From NCBI RefSeq assembly GCF_004346205.1, contig NZ_SMAM01000004.1, positions 173,806 to 237,805 of the forward strand: a DNA stretch of 64,000 nt, given 5' to 3'. The notes beneath the pieces were generated by a model. The model was not told the origin of the DNA. It saw only the letters and a list, made by a program, of their open reading frames with translations, and did not search any database. This stretch comes from Bibersteinia trehalosi (GTDB taxonomy: Bacteria; Pseudomonadota; Gammaproteobacteria; Enterobacterales; Pasteurellaceae). The position numbers and the translations under genes were made by a program. Position 1 is the first letter of the stretch; every line of letters starts with the position of its first letter. Shown here in pieces: positions 29,022-37,945 of this stretch.

Positions 29022-29771
29022 ATGATAAAAATCCGCAATATTCACAAAACCTTCGGTGATAACGCCATTTTACAAGGGATTGATTTAGATATTCAAAAAG
29101 GGCAAGTTGTTGTGATTCTTGGGCCTTCAGGCTCTGGTAAAACAACATTTCTACGCTGTTTAAATGCGTTAGAAATGCCTGAACAGGGCTCCATTGAATT
29201 TGAAGGGGCTGAGCCGTTAATGGTAGATTTTTCTGCAAAACCAAGCAAAAAGACTATTTTAAATTTGCGCCGAAAATCAGGCATGGTGTTTCAAAATTAC
29301 AATTTATTTCCGCATAAAACAGCATTAGAGAATGTGATGGAAGGCCCTGTTTTTGTACAGCAGCAAGCGGTTGAAATCGCACAAAAAAATGCAAAAGCAT
29401 TGCTGGCTAAAGTGGGATTAGCGGATAAAGTCGATCTCTATCCATTTCAGCTTTCAGGTGGTCAGCAACAGCGAGTAGGGATTGCACGTGCATTGGCAAT
29501 TCAGCCAGAATTAATGCTGTTTGATGAACCAACTTCAGCGCTTGATCCCGAGTTAGTGCAAGATGTGTTGAATACAATGAAATCATTGGCAAATGAAGGT
29601 TGGACAATGGTTGTGGTTACTCACGAAATAAAATTTGCACTAGATGTAGCTGATATTGTGATTGTGATGGATGGCGGCAAAATTGTGGAACAAGGCTCAG
29701 CTAAATCACTGTTTGAGAACCCGCAGCATGAGCGGACTAAGCGCTTTTTACAGCAACTTAGATTGGAATAA
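29022..29771 (+). CDS. Amino-acid ABC transporter ATP-binding protein
   Basis: 249 residues with Walker A (GPSGSGKTT near residue 34), the ABC signature LSGGQQQR and Walker B (LMLFDEPTSALDPE). It drives the permease encoded just upstream. The order permease then ATPase is common for polar amino-acid systems. The binding protein must be elsewhere. Confidence 0.95.
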   Translation: MIKIRNIHKTFGDNAILQGIDLDIQKGQVVVILGPSGSGKTTFLRCLNALEMPEQGSIEFEGAEPLMVDFSAKPSKKTILNLRRKSGMVFQNYNLFPHKTALENVMEGPVFVQQQAVEIAQKNAKALLAKVGLADKVDLYPFQLSGGQQQRVGIARALAIQPELMLFDEPTSALDPELVQDVLNTMKSLANEGWTMVVVTHEIKFALDVADIVIVMDGGKIVEQGSAKSLFENPQHERTKRFLQQLRLE

Positions 29772-29781
29772 TTGAGATTAA

Positions 29782-30354
29782 ATGATGTTAAAGAAAGTAT
29801 TGTTAATAAGTTTGACTATCGTTGAGGTCGGATGCAGTATTTTGCAATCTCCAACCCAACATGGTGTTGCTTTTCCTGGTGAATTTGCAAATGCAGATTA
29901 TGTATTATCTGATGATGATGCCCGCCGTTGGGTTGTATTAAGTGAACAAACTGCTCAATGTGTTTACCCCAATTTAACTCGTATCCAACAGGCTCATTTT
30001 TCCAAGGAAGATGCTTATATTTATTCGCAATATGTGTTTTTCTACCCGCTAGAAAGTGTGATTGGTGAGCAGTATGTAAAATTTATTCAAAATGATGAAA
30101 AATCAATGGGTTATGCACAATATCAATTTAAGCGATTTAAACAGAACCCTGAATCAATTCCTAAGCTTACGGATAAACAATGTGCTACATTAAGGCTCAA
30201 TGCAAAAGATGATTTGGCAGTTGTAAAAGGGCAATATAAGAGTGGAATGGTGGATGATATCCCAAACGACAGCAAAAATGGCGAGGGGGTTGCGACCAAT
30301 GATAACAAATTTTTCTTTGATATTATCAAATGGGGCGCCGCTTTGCTGTTATAG
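29782..30354 (+). CDS. DUF5358-type putative lipoprotein
   Basis: 190 residues (start at 29782, or the second ATG at 29785). A hydrophobic N-terminus ends IVEVGCS, a degenerate lipobox with cysteine at about residue 18, so it may be lipid-anchored. The rest includes [17 protein letters not shown] and [16 protein letters not shown] and matches what I recall of the Pasteurellaceae DUF5358 family, of unknown function. It follows the ABC ATPase gene by 10 bp. Confidence 0.75.
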   Translation: MMLKKVLLISLTIVEVGCSILQSPTQHGVAFPGEFANADYVLSDDDARRWVVLSEQTAQCVYPNLTRIQQAHFSKEDAYIYSQYVFFYPLESVIGEQYVKFIQNDEKSMGYAQYQFKRFKQNPESIPKLTDKQCATLRLNAKDDLAVVKGQYKSGMVDDIPNDSKNGEGVATNDNKFFFDIIKWGAALLL

Positions 30355-30392
30355 TTTGCAAGCAGTCGGTTTTCGCTAAGATTTTGCAAAAG

Positions 30393-30426
30393 AAAAGGCA
30401 TAAGAGTTTAAACTTATGCCTTCTTT
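30393..30426. terminator. Bidirectional terminator between convergent genes
   Basis: AAGGCATAAG / CTTATGCCTT (30395-30404 and 30413-30422) with A- and T-rich flanks on each side, between the convergent DUF5358 and mscL genes. Confidence 0.85.
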
Positions 30427-30435
30427 TATTCAGCA

Positions 30436-30834
30436 TTATTTTTTCAATAAATCACGAATTTCAGTTAATAATTTCTCTTCAGCGCTTGGCTCAGCTGGTT
30501 TTTCTGGTTCTGGCTCTGGTGCTTTTTTCAAGCTGTTAATTGCTTTTACCATACCAAATACTGCAATGGCGATGATTAAGAAATCAAAAATATTTTGAAT
30601 AAATGCACCGTATTTTAAGGTAACAGCTTCTGCTTCGCCTTGTGCTTCTTGTAACACAATGGCTAAATCTTTGAAATCTACGCCACCGATTAACATACCG
30701 ATTGGTGGCATAACAACATCGCTAACTAAAGACGAAACGATTTTACCGAATGCACCACCAATGATCACACCGACAGCCATATCAACAACATTGCCTTTTA
30801 CCGCAAACTCGCGGAACTCTTTTAAAATACTCAT
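30436..30834 (-). CDS. mscL: Large-conductance mechanosensitive channel
   Basis: MscL forms a pentameric membrane channel that opens under osmotic tension. The start at 30834 gives [18 protein letters not shown] and 132 residues (E. coli 136). Two membrane helices are seen ([19 protein letters not shown] near the N-terminus and [18 protein letters not shown] later), and the basic C-terminal bundle. A longer start at 30858 is less likely. AAGGA lies upstream. Confidence 0.97.
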   Translation of the reverse strand: MSILKEFREFAVKGNVVDMAVGVIIGGAFGKIVSSLVSDVVMPPIGMLIGGVDFKDLAIVLQEAQGEAEAVTLKYGAFIQNIFDFLIIAIAVFGMVKAINSLKKAPEPEPEKPAEPSAEEKLLTEIRDLLKK

Positions 30835-30941
30835 GGAAATATCCTTAAAATGAAACAAAAAATAGGGCTGAAATGCCAGCCCTACCGAGAAAAAGAGTCC
30901 TGATTATAATTTAATCGTGACATTTGTATAGCAAATTTAAC

Positions 30942-31460
30942 TTAATTTACGAAACGCTTAACAAAGAGATCTACTTTTTGCCAATCTGTATATTCATATT
31001 CTCGCGAAATATCGGTATCACCCTTGGTAATTCGCATAATAAAGCGAATCATCGTACGATCAAACCAATTATAGCGAGGATAAAGTAACGCACCGGCAAA
31101 CACCTCCACCAAACTAGGTTGCCAAGCAATACGAGCCAGCAGTTTTCGAGTATAAACATTCGTTTGTGGGGTGTTGCGATTTGCTTTACGTGCGGTGAGA
31201 TTTACGCTGAAAAATGCTGATTTTTTCGTATTGAGCAAAGCATAATGCTGAGCAATAAATTTTTCCAATAAAGGGTCAAAATGTCCATAGCGGATAGAAG
31301 CACCAATAATAATCTGGTCGAAATTAGCAAAATTTGTTGCAGAAACGACCGCTTGATCACGCAGAGAAATTAGCTGGCAGTCAGGAATTTGCGATGCCAT
31401 ACGTTCAGCAATTTTTTTCGTTTGCCCATCACGGGTTAAATAGAGAATAGCGGTTTTCAT
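30942..31460 (-). CDS. hemG: Menaquinone-dependent protoporphyrinogen IX dehydrogenase
   Basis: A flavodoxin-like protein of 172 residues beginning MKTAILYLTRDGQTKKIA, the FMN phosphate-binding loop. HemG oxidises protoporphyrinogen IX to protoporphyrin IX with a quinone acceptor. The start at 31460 fits the family; a much longer upstream reading into the ubiE leader and 5' coding region is not supported. The quinone-dependence matches the nearby ubiE gene, which is divergent. Confidence 0.93.
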   Translation of the reverse strand: MKTAILYLTRDGQTKKIAERMASQIPDCQLISLRDQAVVSATNFANFDQIIIGASIRYGHFDPLLEKFIAQHYALLNTKKSAFFSVNLTARKANRNTPQTNVYTRKLLARIAWQPSLVEVFAGALLYPRYNWFDRTMIRFIMRITKGDTDISREYEYTDWQKVDLFVKRFVN

Positions 31461-31557
31461 TATACTTCCAAAAACGATTTCAAATAGTTGCAAAATTTTA
31501 AGGCAAATTGACCGCTTTTTGCTATGATACGCACAATTTTTTTGACGGAATCTAACC

Positions 31558-32310
31558 ATGAGCGAACAAAAAGAAACCACCCATTTTGGCTTTAAAACCG
31601 TTGCCAAAGCAGAAAAGCAGCAACTGGTTGCCAATGTTTTCCATTCTGTGGCAGGTAAATATGATTTAATGAACGACCTGCTCTCTTTTGGTATCCACCG
31701 TATTTGGAAACGCTTTACGATTGACTGCTCGGGTGTACGCCGCGGGCAAAAAGTGCTTGATCTAGCAGGTGGCACAGGCGATTTTACTGCAAAATTCTCT
31801 CGCATTGTGGGCGAAACAGGCGAAGTGGTATTGGCGGATATTAATAGCTCTATGTTGCAAGTTGGGCGTGAAAAATTGCGTAATCTTGGCGTGGTAGGAA
31901 ATGTGAGTTATGTGCAAGCGAATGCAGAATGTTTACCGTTTGCCGATAACACATTCGACTGCATTGTAATTAGTTTTGGGCTGCGTAATGTGACTGATAA
32001 AGATAAAGCACTACGTTCAATGTTCCGTGTATTAAAACCCGGTGGCCGTCTGCTGGTGTTGGAATTTTCTAAGCCAATTATTGACCCGATTAGCCAAGTC
32101 TATAACTTCTATTCATTTAACATTTTGCCCAAAGTGGGCGAAGTGGTGGTCAATGATGGCGACAGCTATCGCTATCTTGCCGAATCTATCCGAATGCACC
32201 CTAAACAGGACGAACTCAAAGCAATGATGGAAAATGCTGGCTTTGAAAGTGTGAGCTATTACAATTTGAGTGCAGGGATTGTGGCTTTACATCGTGGATA
32301 TAAATTCTAA
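31558..32310 (+). CDS. ubiE: Demethylmenaquinone / demethoxyubiquinol C-methyltransferase
   Basis: UbiE C-methylates intermediates of both ubiquinone and menaquinone synthesis. 250 residues (E. coli 251) with SAM motif [43 protein letters not shown] and the C-terminal [13 protein letters not shown]. Its stop overlaps the ubiJ start by one base, in the conserved ubiE-ubiJ-ubiB order. Confidence 0.97.
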   Translation: MSEQKETTHFGFKTVAKAEKQQLVANVFHSVAGKYDLMNDLLSFGIHRIWKRFTIDCSGVRRGQKVLDLAGGTGDFTAKFSRIVGETGEVVLADINSSMLQVGREKLRNLGVVGNVSYVQANAECLPFADNTFDCIVISFGLRNVTDKDKALRSMFRVLKPGGRLLVLEFSKPIIDPISQVYNFYSFNILPKVGEVVVNDGDSYRYLAESIRMHPKQDELKAMMENAGFESVSYYNLSAGIVALHRGYKF

Positions 32311-32936
32311 TGTTACATCAACTCAAGCAACAGCTTATGCTGCCACAATTTGCCATTGCTGGGCTAGAAACCGCATTAAATGGCTTAATAAAACGCTCTC
32401 CGCATATTTTGCCGATCTTACGCAAATTAGCAGGGAAAAACCTGCAAATTTGCCTGAAACAGCCAGATTTAACGCTCTTTGCATTTTTTAGTGAGCAACG
32501 TATAGATTGGCTTGGCTGTTATGAAGGTGAGATAGACTGCCAAGTGAATCTTGCTGCCAATGCGCTACCAAAACTTGCGGATAAAAGCCGTTTAACGGAA
32601 CTCATTAACAATCAAACTTTAGTGCTACACGGCGATTTGCAGGTATTGCAACATTTTACCGTACTGCTTGATGGTTTAGAAAAAAATCCTGCTGAGTTGC
32701 TTTCGCCTTTGCTCGGTGATGTGGTGGCTCAAGCCAGCACAGATTTTGCCAAAGGGTTATTGGCTAAATTGAAAACTCAAATTCAAACGAACAGCGCAAA
32801 TATCGTGGATAACTTGATGGTGGAGCGCCCAGTTTTAGTCCATCGTTTGCAAGTTGTTGATTTTTGCGATCAAGTACGAGAATTAGCAAAACAAGCGGTC
32901 GAATTAGAGCAAAAAATGGCAAATTTATCAAAATAA
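32310..32936 (+). CDS. ubiJ: Ubiquinone biosynthesis accessory factor UbiJ
   Basis: A 208-residue SCP2-domain protein. UbiJ binds ubiquinone intermediates in the Ubi complex. It lies between ubiE and ubiB, sharing one base with each (TAATG at both ends), which supports the assignment. The N-terminal half is the lipid-binding SCP2-like region; the C-terminus is a likely coiled coil ([19 protein letters not shown]). An uptake signal lies in coding sequence at 32891-32899. Confidence 0.92.
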   Translation: MLHQLKQQLMLPQFAIAGLETALNGLIKRSPHILPILRKLAGKNLQICLKQPDLTLFAFFSEQRIDWLGCYEGEIDCQVNLAANALPKLADKSRLTELINNQTLVLHGDLQVLQHFTVLLDGLEKNPAELLSPLLGDVVAQASTDFAKGLLAKLKTQIQTNSANIVDNLMVERPVLVHRLQVVDFCDQVRELAKQAVELEQKMANLSK

Positions 32937-34552
32937 TGAACATCAAAAATCTCAAACGCTTTTACCAAATCACTCAAACCTTTCTACGTTATGGAATCGA
33001 TGAAATTATCCCAGACATTCCTAAAACGCGTATGGTTCGGGCTGTTCGTCGATCGTTATTTTGGGTGAAAAACCAATATCCCAATGAGCAATTTGGCGCA
33101 CGTTTACGTCTTGCTTTACAAGAACTCGGGCCGGTTTGGATTAAACTTGGGCAGATGCTTTCTACCCGCCGAGATCTCTTCGAACCAGAACTTGCTGATC
33201 AACTTGCACTGCTACAAGATAAAGTTGAACCATTTGATGGCAAAATAGCTCGCCAATTGATTGAGCAAGCTCTAGGAGGCAGCCTTGAACAGTGGTTTAC
33301 GGATTTTGATGAGCAAGCGCTTGCCTCCGCTTCTATTGCACAAGTGCATACCGCTAAGCTCAAAAAAAATGGACAAGAAGTGGTGTTGAAAGTCATTCGC
33401 CCCGATATTGAGCCCATGATTAAAGCCGACTTAGCGTTAATGTATCAGCTTGCGGATTTTGTGCCGAAGCTTGCACCAGAAGGCAAACGCCTACGAGCGA
33501 GAGAAGTCGTGCGTGAATATGAAAAAACGGTGTTAGATGAACTTGATCTGCGAAAAGAGATGCAAAATGCGATTCGTTTGCGTGCTAATTTTGAGCAGGA
33601 TGAGAAACTTTATGTGCCGTTAATGTATCCTGAATTTGCTCACAAGAATGTGATTGTGCAGGAACGGATTTACGGCATTCCAGTTTCCAATGTTGCCGAG
33701 CTAGAAGCTAATGGCACGAATATGCAGCTGCTTGCCGAACGTGGTGTACAGGTATTTTTTACCCAAGTCTTTCGAGATAGTTTTTTCCATGCGGATATGC
33801 ACCCGGGAAATATCTTTGTCAACCCTAATCACCCTGAAAATCCGCAATATATTGGGATTGATTGTGGCATCATTGGGCAGCTGAATAACAATGATAAACG
33901 CTATCTTGCTGAGAGTTTCTTAGCTTTTTTCAATCGAGATTATCGTCGAGTAGCCTTGATGCACGTTGAGTCGGGCTGGACGCCAGCGGATACCGATATT
34001 GACGCTTTTGAGCAAGCCTTCCGTGAAGTATGTGAGCCGATCTTTGCTAAGCCGTTGGCGGAAATTTCGTTCGGACATTTCTTGCTCAATTTGTTTAATG
34101 TAGCTCGTCAATTTAATATGGAAGTGCAACCGCAACTCGTGCTATTGCAGAAAACCCTGCTCTATATCGAAGGCTTAGGCAGACAGCTCTATCCGCAGCT
34201 AGATTTGTGGGCAACCGCAAAACCATTCTTACAAGAGTGGCTTGATGAACAAGTTGGCGTAAAAGCAATGTTCCGCCAAGTGAAACAACGTTTACCCCAA
34301 TTCCGTGAGCATTTTGCCGAATTTCCTGAAGCAGTATTTCAAGCACTACAGCAACAAAAGCAGATTAATTTGCGTTTGTCTGAAATAAACCAAAGCTTAC
34401 AAGCGGGTAAAACACAGGGAAATTTTGCAAAATTTGTGGTGCTAGGCATAGCAATAGCAGGAACGTTTTTGAAATTTGATATATTGCCACTATGGTGCAG
34501 TATTCCAATGTTTATGATTGAATTTGGATTATTGCTCCGTTTTGTGAAATAG
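32936..34552 (+). CDS. ubiB: Ubiquinone biosynthesis regulatory protein kinase UbiB
   Basis: An atypical ABC1/ADCK-family kinase-like ATPase needed for ubiquinone synthesis. The start at 32936 (TAATG overlap with ubiJ) gives 538 residues (E. coli 546). It has the family KLGQMLSTR (KxGQ) motif, the alanine-rich [11 protein letters not shown] loop, a [10 protein letters not shown] catalytic segment and C-terminal membrane segments. The longer in-frame start at 32864 lies inside ubiJ and is unlikely. Confidence 0.97.
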   Translation: MNIKNLKRFYQITQTFLRYGIDEIIPDIPKTRMVRAVRRSLFWVKNQYPNEQFGARLRLALQELGPVWIKLGQMLSTRRDLFEPELADQLALLQDKVEPFDGKIARQLIEQALGGSLEQWFTDFDEQALASASIAQVHTAKLKKNGQEVVLKVIRPDIEPMIKADLALMYQLADFVPKLAPEGKRLRAREVVREYEKTVLDELDLRKEMQNAIRLRANFEQDEKLYVPLMYPEFAHKNVIVQERIYGIPVSNVAELEANGTNMQLLAERGVQVFFTQVFRDSFFHADMHPGNIFVNPNHPENPQYIGIDCGIIGQLNNNDKRYLAESFLAFFNRDYRRVALMHVESGWTPADTDIDAFEQAFREVCEPIFAKPLAEISFGHFLLNLFNVARQFNMEVQPQLVLLQKTLLYIEGLGRQLYPQLDLWATAKPFLQEWLDEQVGVKAMFRQVKQRLPQFREHFAEFPEAVFQALQQQKQINLRLSEINQSLQAGKTQGNFAKFVVLGIAIAGTFLKFDILPLWCSIPMFMIEFGLLLRFVK

Positions 34553-34567
34553 ATCAAAAAAATTCTG

Positions 34568-34596
34568 TGCAAATTCAAGAAGAAAGTGCGTATAAT
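34568..34596 (+). promoter_or_regulatory. Possible promoter of tatABC
   Basis: A perfect TATAAT at 34591-34596 lies 38 bp before tatA, with a weak TGCAAA at 34568-34573 (17-bp spacing) in the -35 position. Confidence 0.5.
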
Positions 34597-34634
34597 CGTA
34601 CGCAGTTTTTATTTTTAACTTAAGAGGACATTAC

Positions 34635-34859
34635 ATGGGTGGTATCAGTATTTGGCAGCTTCTGATCGTGGTTGCAATCATTGTTTTATTATTTGGTACT
34701 AAGAAATTGCGTACTTTAGGGGCGGATTTGGGTGAGTCGGTGAAAGGCTTTAAAAAAGCGATGAATGATGATAAGCCAAAAGATGCTGAATTTGAAAAAG
34801 TGGAACAAAAAGCCGCAGAAAAAGTAGAACAAACCGCAAAAGATAAAGAGCAGGCATAA
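34635..34859 (+). CDS. tatA: Sec-independent protein translocase TatA
   Basis: 74 residues: one membrane helix ([17 protein letters not shown]), an amphipathic helix with [20 protein letters not shown], and a charged tail. TatA forms the pore-like ring of the Tat exporter for folded proteins. AGAGGACA ribosome site upstream. First gene of tatABC. Confidence 0.96.
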   Translation: MGGISIWQLLIVVAIIVLLFGTKKLRTLGADLGESVKGFKKAMNDDKPKDAEFEKVEQKAAEKVEQTAKDKEQA

Positions 34860-34862
34860 TCC

Positions 34863-35435
34863 GTGTTTGATATTGGTTTCTCTGAATTAGTGCTAATTTT
34901 TTTGGTGGGCTTAGTGGTGCTAGGTCCCCAACGTATGCCAGTGGCAATCCGCACCGTAATGGGGTGGGTACGTACCATTCGTGGTTTGGCACATAATGTC
35001 CAAACTGAACTTGCTCAAGAGCTTAAACTGCAAGAGTTGCAAGAGAGCATTAAAAAAGCAGAGGCATTGAATATTAGCAATCTTTCTCCAGAGTTGAGCA
35101 AAACGGTGGAAGAGCTAAAACAGTCGGCACAAAAAATGCAGGAAACGCTCAATTCTGCCAAAGGTGAAATTCAAGGCTTAAGTGATCAGCAAGTGGCGGA
35201 TATTCAAAATCGCATTGAGCAGGAGCATCAAGCACTATCAAGTGAACAAGTTGCTGAATTGCACCAAGCTGAGGGTAAAACACCTGAAGAATTAGTCGAG
35301 CTGGCAGAATTGCACGAGGGTGAAGAGCATCCCGATATGGATACCGAAAGTTTGCATGCGTATTATCCACCAGATGAGCCATTAGATACGGCTGAAAATC
35401 CGACACTAGAGCAGGAAAAATCGAATGTCAGTTGA
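34863..35435 (+). CDS. tatB: Sec-independent protein translocase TatB
   Basis: 190 residues with a GTG start (34863), 3 bp after tatA. It has the TatB N-terminus ([21 protein letters not shown]), followed by an amphipathic helix and a long coiled-coil, acidic C-terminal part. With TatC it recognises twin-arginine signals. Overlaps tatC by 11 bp. Confidence 0.95.
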   Translation: MFDIGFSELVLIFLVGLVVLGPQRMPVAIRTVMGWVRTIRGLAHNVQTELAQELKLQELQESIKKAEALNISNLSPELSKTVEELKQSAQKMQETLNSAKGEIQGLSDQQVADIQNRIEQEHQALSSEQVAELHQAEGKTPEELVELAELHEGEEHPDMDTESLHAYYPPDEPLDTAENPTLEQEKSNVS

Positions 35436-36168
35436 AGAATCCCAACCGCTTATTTCCCATTTAGTCGAATTGCGTAACCGCTTACTTAAAGCGGTTATTT
35501 GCGTTTTGATTGTTTTTGTTTTACTCGTTTATTGGGCGAATGACATCTATTCATTACTCGCAAGCCCTTTAACTGAGCGTTTGCCTGAAGGGGCAACGAT
35601 GATTGCAACCAATGTTGCAACCCCATTTTTTACCCCAATCAAATTAACCTTGATTGCTTCGGTATTTTTATCCGTTCCTTATATTTTGTACCAAATCTGG
35701 GCGTTTGTTGCGCCTGCGCTTTATAAGCAAGAGAAGCGCTTAGTCTATCCACTGCTCATTTCAAGTACTTTATTGTTCTATATTGGTGTTGCCTTTGCTT
35801 ACTATGTGGTATTTCCGCTCGTTTTTGGTTTTTTAACGAGTACCGCCCCTGATGGTGTGATGATGGCAACGGATATCAGCAGTTATTTAGATTTTGTGCT
35901 GACTATTTTCTTAGCCTTTGGCATCTGTTTTGAAGTACCTGTTGCGATTATTTTACTTTGTTGGTCAGGGGTAACCACTCCAGCTGATCTAACTGCGAAA
36001 CGCCCATACATTATTGTGGCTGCCTTTGTGATCGGTATGTTCCTAACCCCACCAGATATTTTTTCGCAAACGTTGCTTGCGATTCCAATGGTCTTGCTAT
36101 TTGAGGTGGGAGTACTTGTTGCACGTTTTTATGTGCCGAAAGATGAGAATACCACTGAAATGGAATAA
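35425..36168 (+). CDS. tatC: Sec-independent protein translocase TatC
   Basis: A six-helix membrane protein of 247 residues with the family start pattern [13 protein letters not shown]. TatC binds the twin-arginine signal. Two clients in this window carry such signals: ftsP and msrP. Confidence 0.97.
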   Translation: MSVEESQPLISHLVELRNRLLKAVICVLIVFVLLVYWANDIYSLLASPLTERLPEGATMIATNVATPFFTPIKLTLIASVFLSVPYILYQIWAFVAPALYKQEKRLVYPLLISSTLLFYIGVAFAYYVVFPLVFGFLTSTAPDGVMMATDISSYLDFVLTIFLAFGICFEVPVAIILLCWSGVTTPADLTAKRPYIIVAAFVIGMFLTPPDIFSQTLLAIPMVLLFEVGVLVARFYVPKDENTTEME

Positions 36169-36172
36169 TCTC

Positions 36173-36197
36173 GACCCGCACAAGCGGGTCTTTTTTT
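36173..36197 (+). terminator. Terminator of tatABC
   Basis: GACCCGC / GCGGGTC (36173-36179 and 36184-36190), loop ACAA, then seven T. The T run ends about 15 bp before the waaC start. Confidence 0.9.
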
Positions 36198-36212
36198 AGA
36201 AAAAAATGCAAA

Positions 36213-37181
36213 ATGAAAGTTTGTGTAATTAAAACCTCATCAATGGGCGATGTAATTCATACATTGCCCGCATTAACCGATGCACAACGAGCAATACCTA
36301 ATTTGCAAGTGGATTGGGTGGTTGAGAAAGCATTTAGTGAAATTCCAAATTGGCATAGTGCGGTAAATCGTGTTATTCCACTTGAAATTCGCCGTTGGCG
36401 GAAAAATCTTTGCCAAGCAAAAACGTGGCAGGAGTGGCAAGCCTATAAAGCTACTTTGCAGGCAGTGCAGTATGATGCCATTATTGACGCACAAGGGCTG
36501 CTCAAAAGTGCACTATTGGCTACTCGTCTTGCTCAAGGCAAAAAATATGGCTATGACTGCCGTTCAGCTCGAGAAGGCTTAAGCAGTCTATTTTACGATC
36601 AGACTTTTAATATTCCTTATCAGCAACATGCAGTAGAGCGAATTCGCCAGCTTTTTGCCCGTGCACTAGGTTATCAATTAACGCAAGAAATGGGCGATTA
36701 TGGTATCGCATGTCATTTTGTAAAAAATAGAGAAAAAAAGACCGCTTGTTTGCCTTATATTATTGCTGTTCATGCCACAACTCGTGATGATAAGCATTGG
36801 GAGGAAGATTATTGGACGGAATTATTTGCTTTATGCGATCAGCAGCATCTTGAAGTGCGTCTGCCTTGGGGGAACGAGCAAGAAAAAGCTAGAGCAGAGC
36901 GATTAGCCGCACAGGGTGAGCATATCCGAGTGTTACCGAAAATGAGTTTAACCGAATTAGCAGCAGAATTGGCAAATGCTAAGGCCGTGGTGTCGGTGGA
37001 CACAGGTTTGAGCCATTTAGCGGCTGCTTTAGATACCCCAAATATTATTTTATACGGCGCAACAAACCCGAAATTAATAGGGGCTTATGGTAAAAATCAG
37101 CATTACTTGCAGGCAAACCGTATGCAAAATATTCAAGTTTCGCAAGTTTGGCAGGTCTTAGAGCAGATTTTAACCGCTTGA
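36213..37181 (+). CDS. waaC: Lipopolysaccharide heptosyltransferase I
   Basis: 322 residues of GT-B fold, GT9 family, starting MKVCVIKTSSMGDVIHTLPALTD, the OpsX/WaaC N-terminus. The C-terminal SVDTGLSHLAAALDTP region is the nucleotide-sugar site. It adds the first heptose to Kdo of the core oligosaccharide. It lies right after a terminator with no clear Shine-Dalgarno sequence before its ATG, so its transcription start is unclear. An uptake signal is in coding sequence at 36741-36749. Confidence 0.94.
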   Translation: MKVCVIKTSSMGDVIHTLPALTDAQRAIPNLQVDWVVEKAFSEIPNWHSAVNRVIPLEIRRWRKNLCQAKTWQEWQAYKATLQAVQYDAIIDAQGLLKSALLATRLAQGKKYGYDCRSAREGLSSLFYDQTFNIPYQQHAVERIRQLFARALGYQLTQEMGDYGIACHFVKNREKKTACLPYIIAVHATTRDDKHWEEDYWTELFALCDQQHLEVRLPWGNEQEKARAERLAAQGEHIRVLPKMSLTELAAELANAKAVVSVDTGLSHLAAALDTPNIILYGATNPKLIGAYGKNQHYLQANRMQNIQVSQVWQVLEQILTA

Positions 37182-37202
37182 AATAAAAATAAAAAAATCT
37201 GT

Positions 37203-37230
37203 TTGACAAGCAAAATGTCATCTATATAAT
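37203..37230 (+). promoter_or_regulatory. Promoter of the tRNA pair
   Basis: TTGACA (37203-37208), 16 bp, TATAAT (37225-37230): both hexamers match consensus exactly. A GC-rich discriminator follows and tRNA-Gly begins 34 bp downstream. Confidence 0.9.
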
Positions 37231-37263
37231 ACGCACCTGTTTTCGCTGCTAAGCGATAACGAT

Positions 37264-37339
<76 letters not shown>

Positions 37340-37343
37340 TTTT

Positions 37344-37430
37344 GCCCGAGTGGCGGAATCGGTAGACGCAAGGGATTTAAAATCCCTCGCCTTTCGGGGC
37401 GTGCCAGTTCAAGTCTGGCCTCGGGCACCA
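37344..37430 (+). tRNA. leuZ: tRNA-Leu (UAA)
   Basis: 87-base class II tRNA with a long variable arm (CGCCTTTCGGGGCG), acceptor GCCCGAG / CTCGGGC, anticodon loop TTTAAAA (TAA), T loop TTCAAGT and encoded CCA. It lies 4 bp after tRNA-Gly and shares its promoter and terminator. Confidence 0.97.
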
Positions 37431-37456
37431 TTTTAATTCCGCAAGATCTTAAAGAT

Positions 37457-37479
37457 AGCACCACGAGGTGCTTTTTTTA
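37457..37479 (+). terminator. Terminator of the tRNA operon
   Basis: AGCACC / GGTGCT (37457-37462 and 37467-37472), loop ACGA, then a run of T. Confidence 0.92.
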
Positions 37480-37501
37480 TACCTGAAATTTGGCTTCCCC
37501 A

Positions 37502-37530
37502 TTGCCAGCTTTTGGCAAATTCTGTATAAT
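37502..37530 (+). promoter_or_regulatory. Promoter of rpoZ-spoT
   Basis: TTGCCA (37502-37507), 17 bp, TATAAT (37525-37530), 49 bp before the rpoZ start. Strong match to sigma-70 promoters. Confidence 0.85.
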
Positions 37531-37578
37531 TCGCAACCTTTTTTAAGTTTGAATTTTTGCAATATTCGGAGAATATAA

Positions 37579-37860
37579 ATGGCTCGTGTAACCGTACAAG
37601 ATGCAGTAGAGAAAATCGGCAACCGTTTTGATTTAATTTTAACTGCGGCACGTCGTGCAAGACAATTACAACTTCATACCCGTGAGCCATTAGTGGCAGA
37701 AGAAGATGATAAACCAACAGTGATTGCGTTACGTGAAATTGAAGAAGGTTTAATCAATAACCAAATTATGGATCAGCAAGAGAACTTTGAAGCAATGCAA
37801 CAAGAAGTTGCTGAGAAAGAAGCCATTTCTTTCTTGGCAGATGTGCAAGCAAACTCTTAA
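37579..37860 (+). CDS. rpoZ: RNA polymerase omega subunit
   Basis: 93 residues beginning [28 protein letters not shown], the omega signature with which it clamps the beta' C-terminus. It precedes spoT by 85 bp, the same order as in E. coli. Confidence 0.97.
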   Translation: MARVTVQDAVEKIGNRFDLILTAARRARQLQLHTREPLVAEEDDKPTVIALREIEEGLINNQIMDQQENFEAMQQEVAEKEAISFLADVQANS

Positions 37861-37945
37861 TACAATAGATTATTGAGAATGGGCAAGGAATAGTGATATT
37901 CTTTGCCCATTTCTATTTGGTAACTTGAAATGCGTGGGGTGCGAT

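Noticed and set aside
31461..31805. Longer N-terminus for hemG
   Set aside because: It would overlap the ubiE leader and 5' coding region, and the flavodoxin start MKTAILYLT fits the family.
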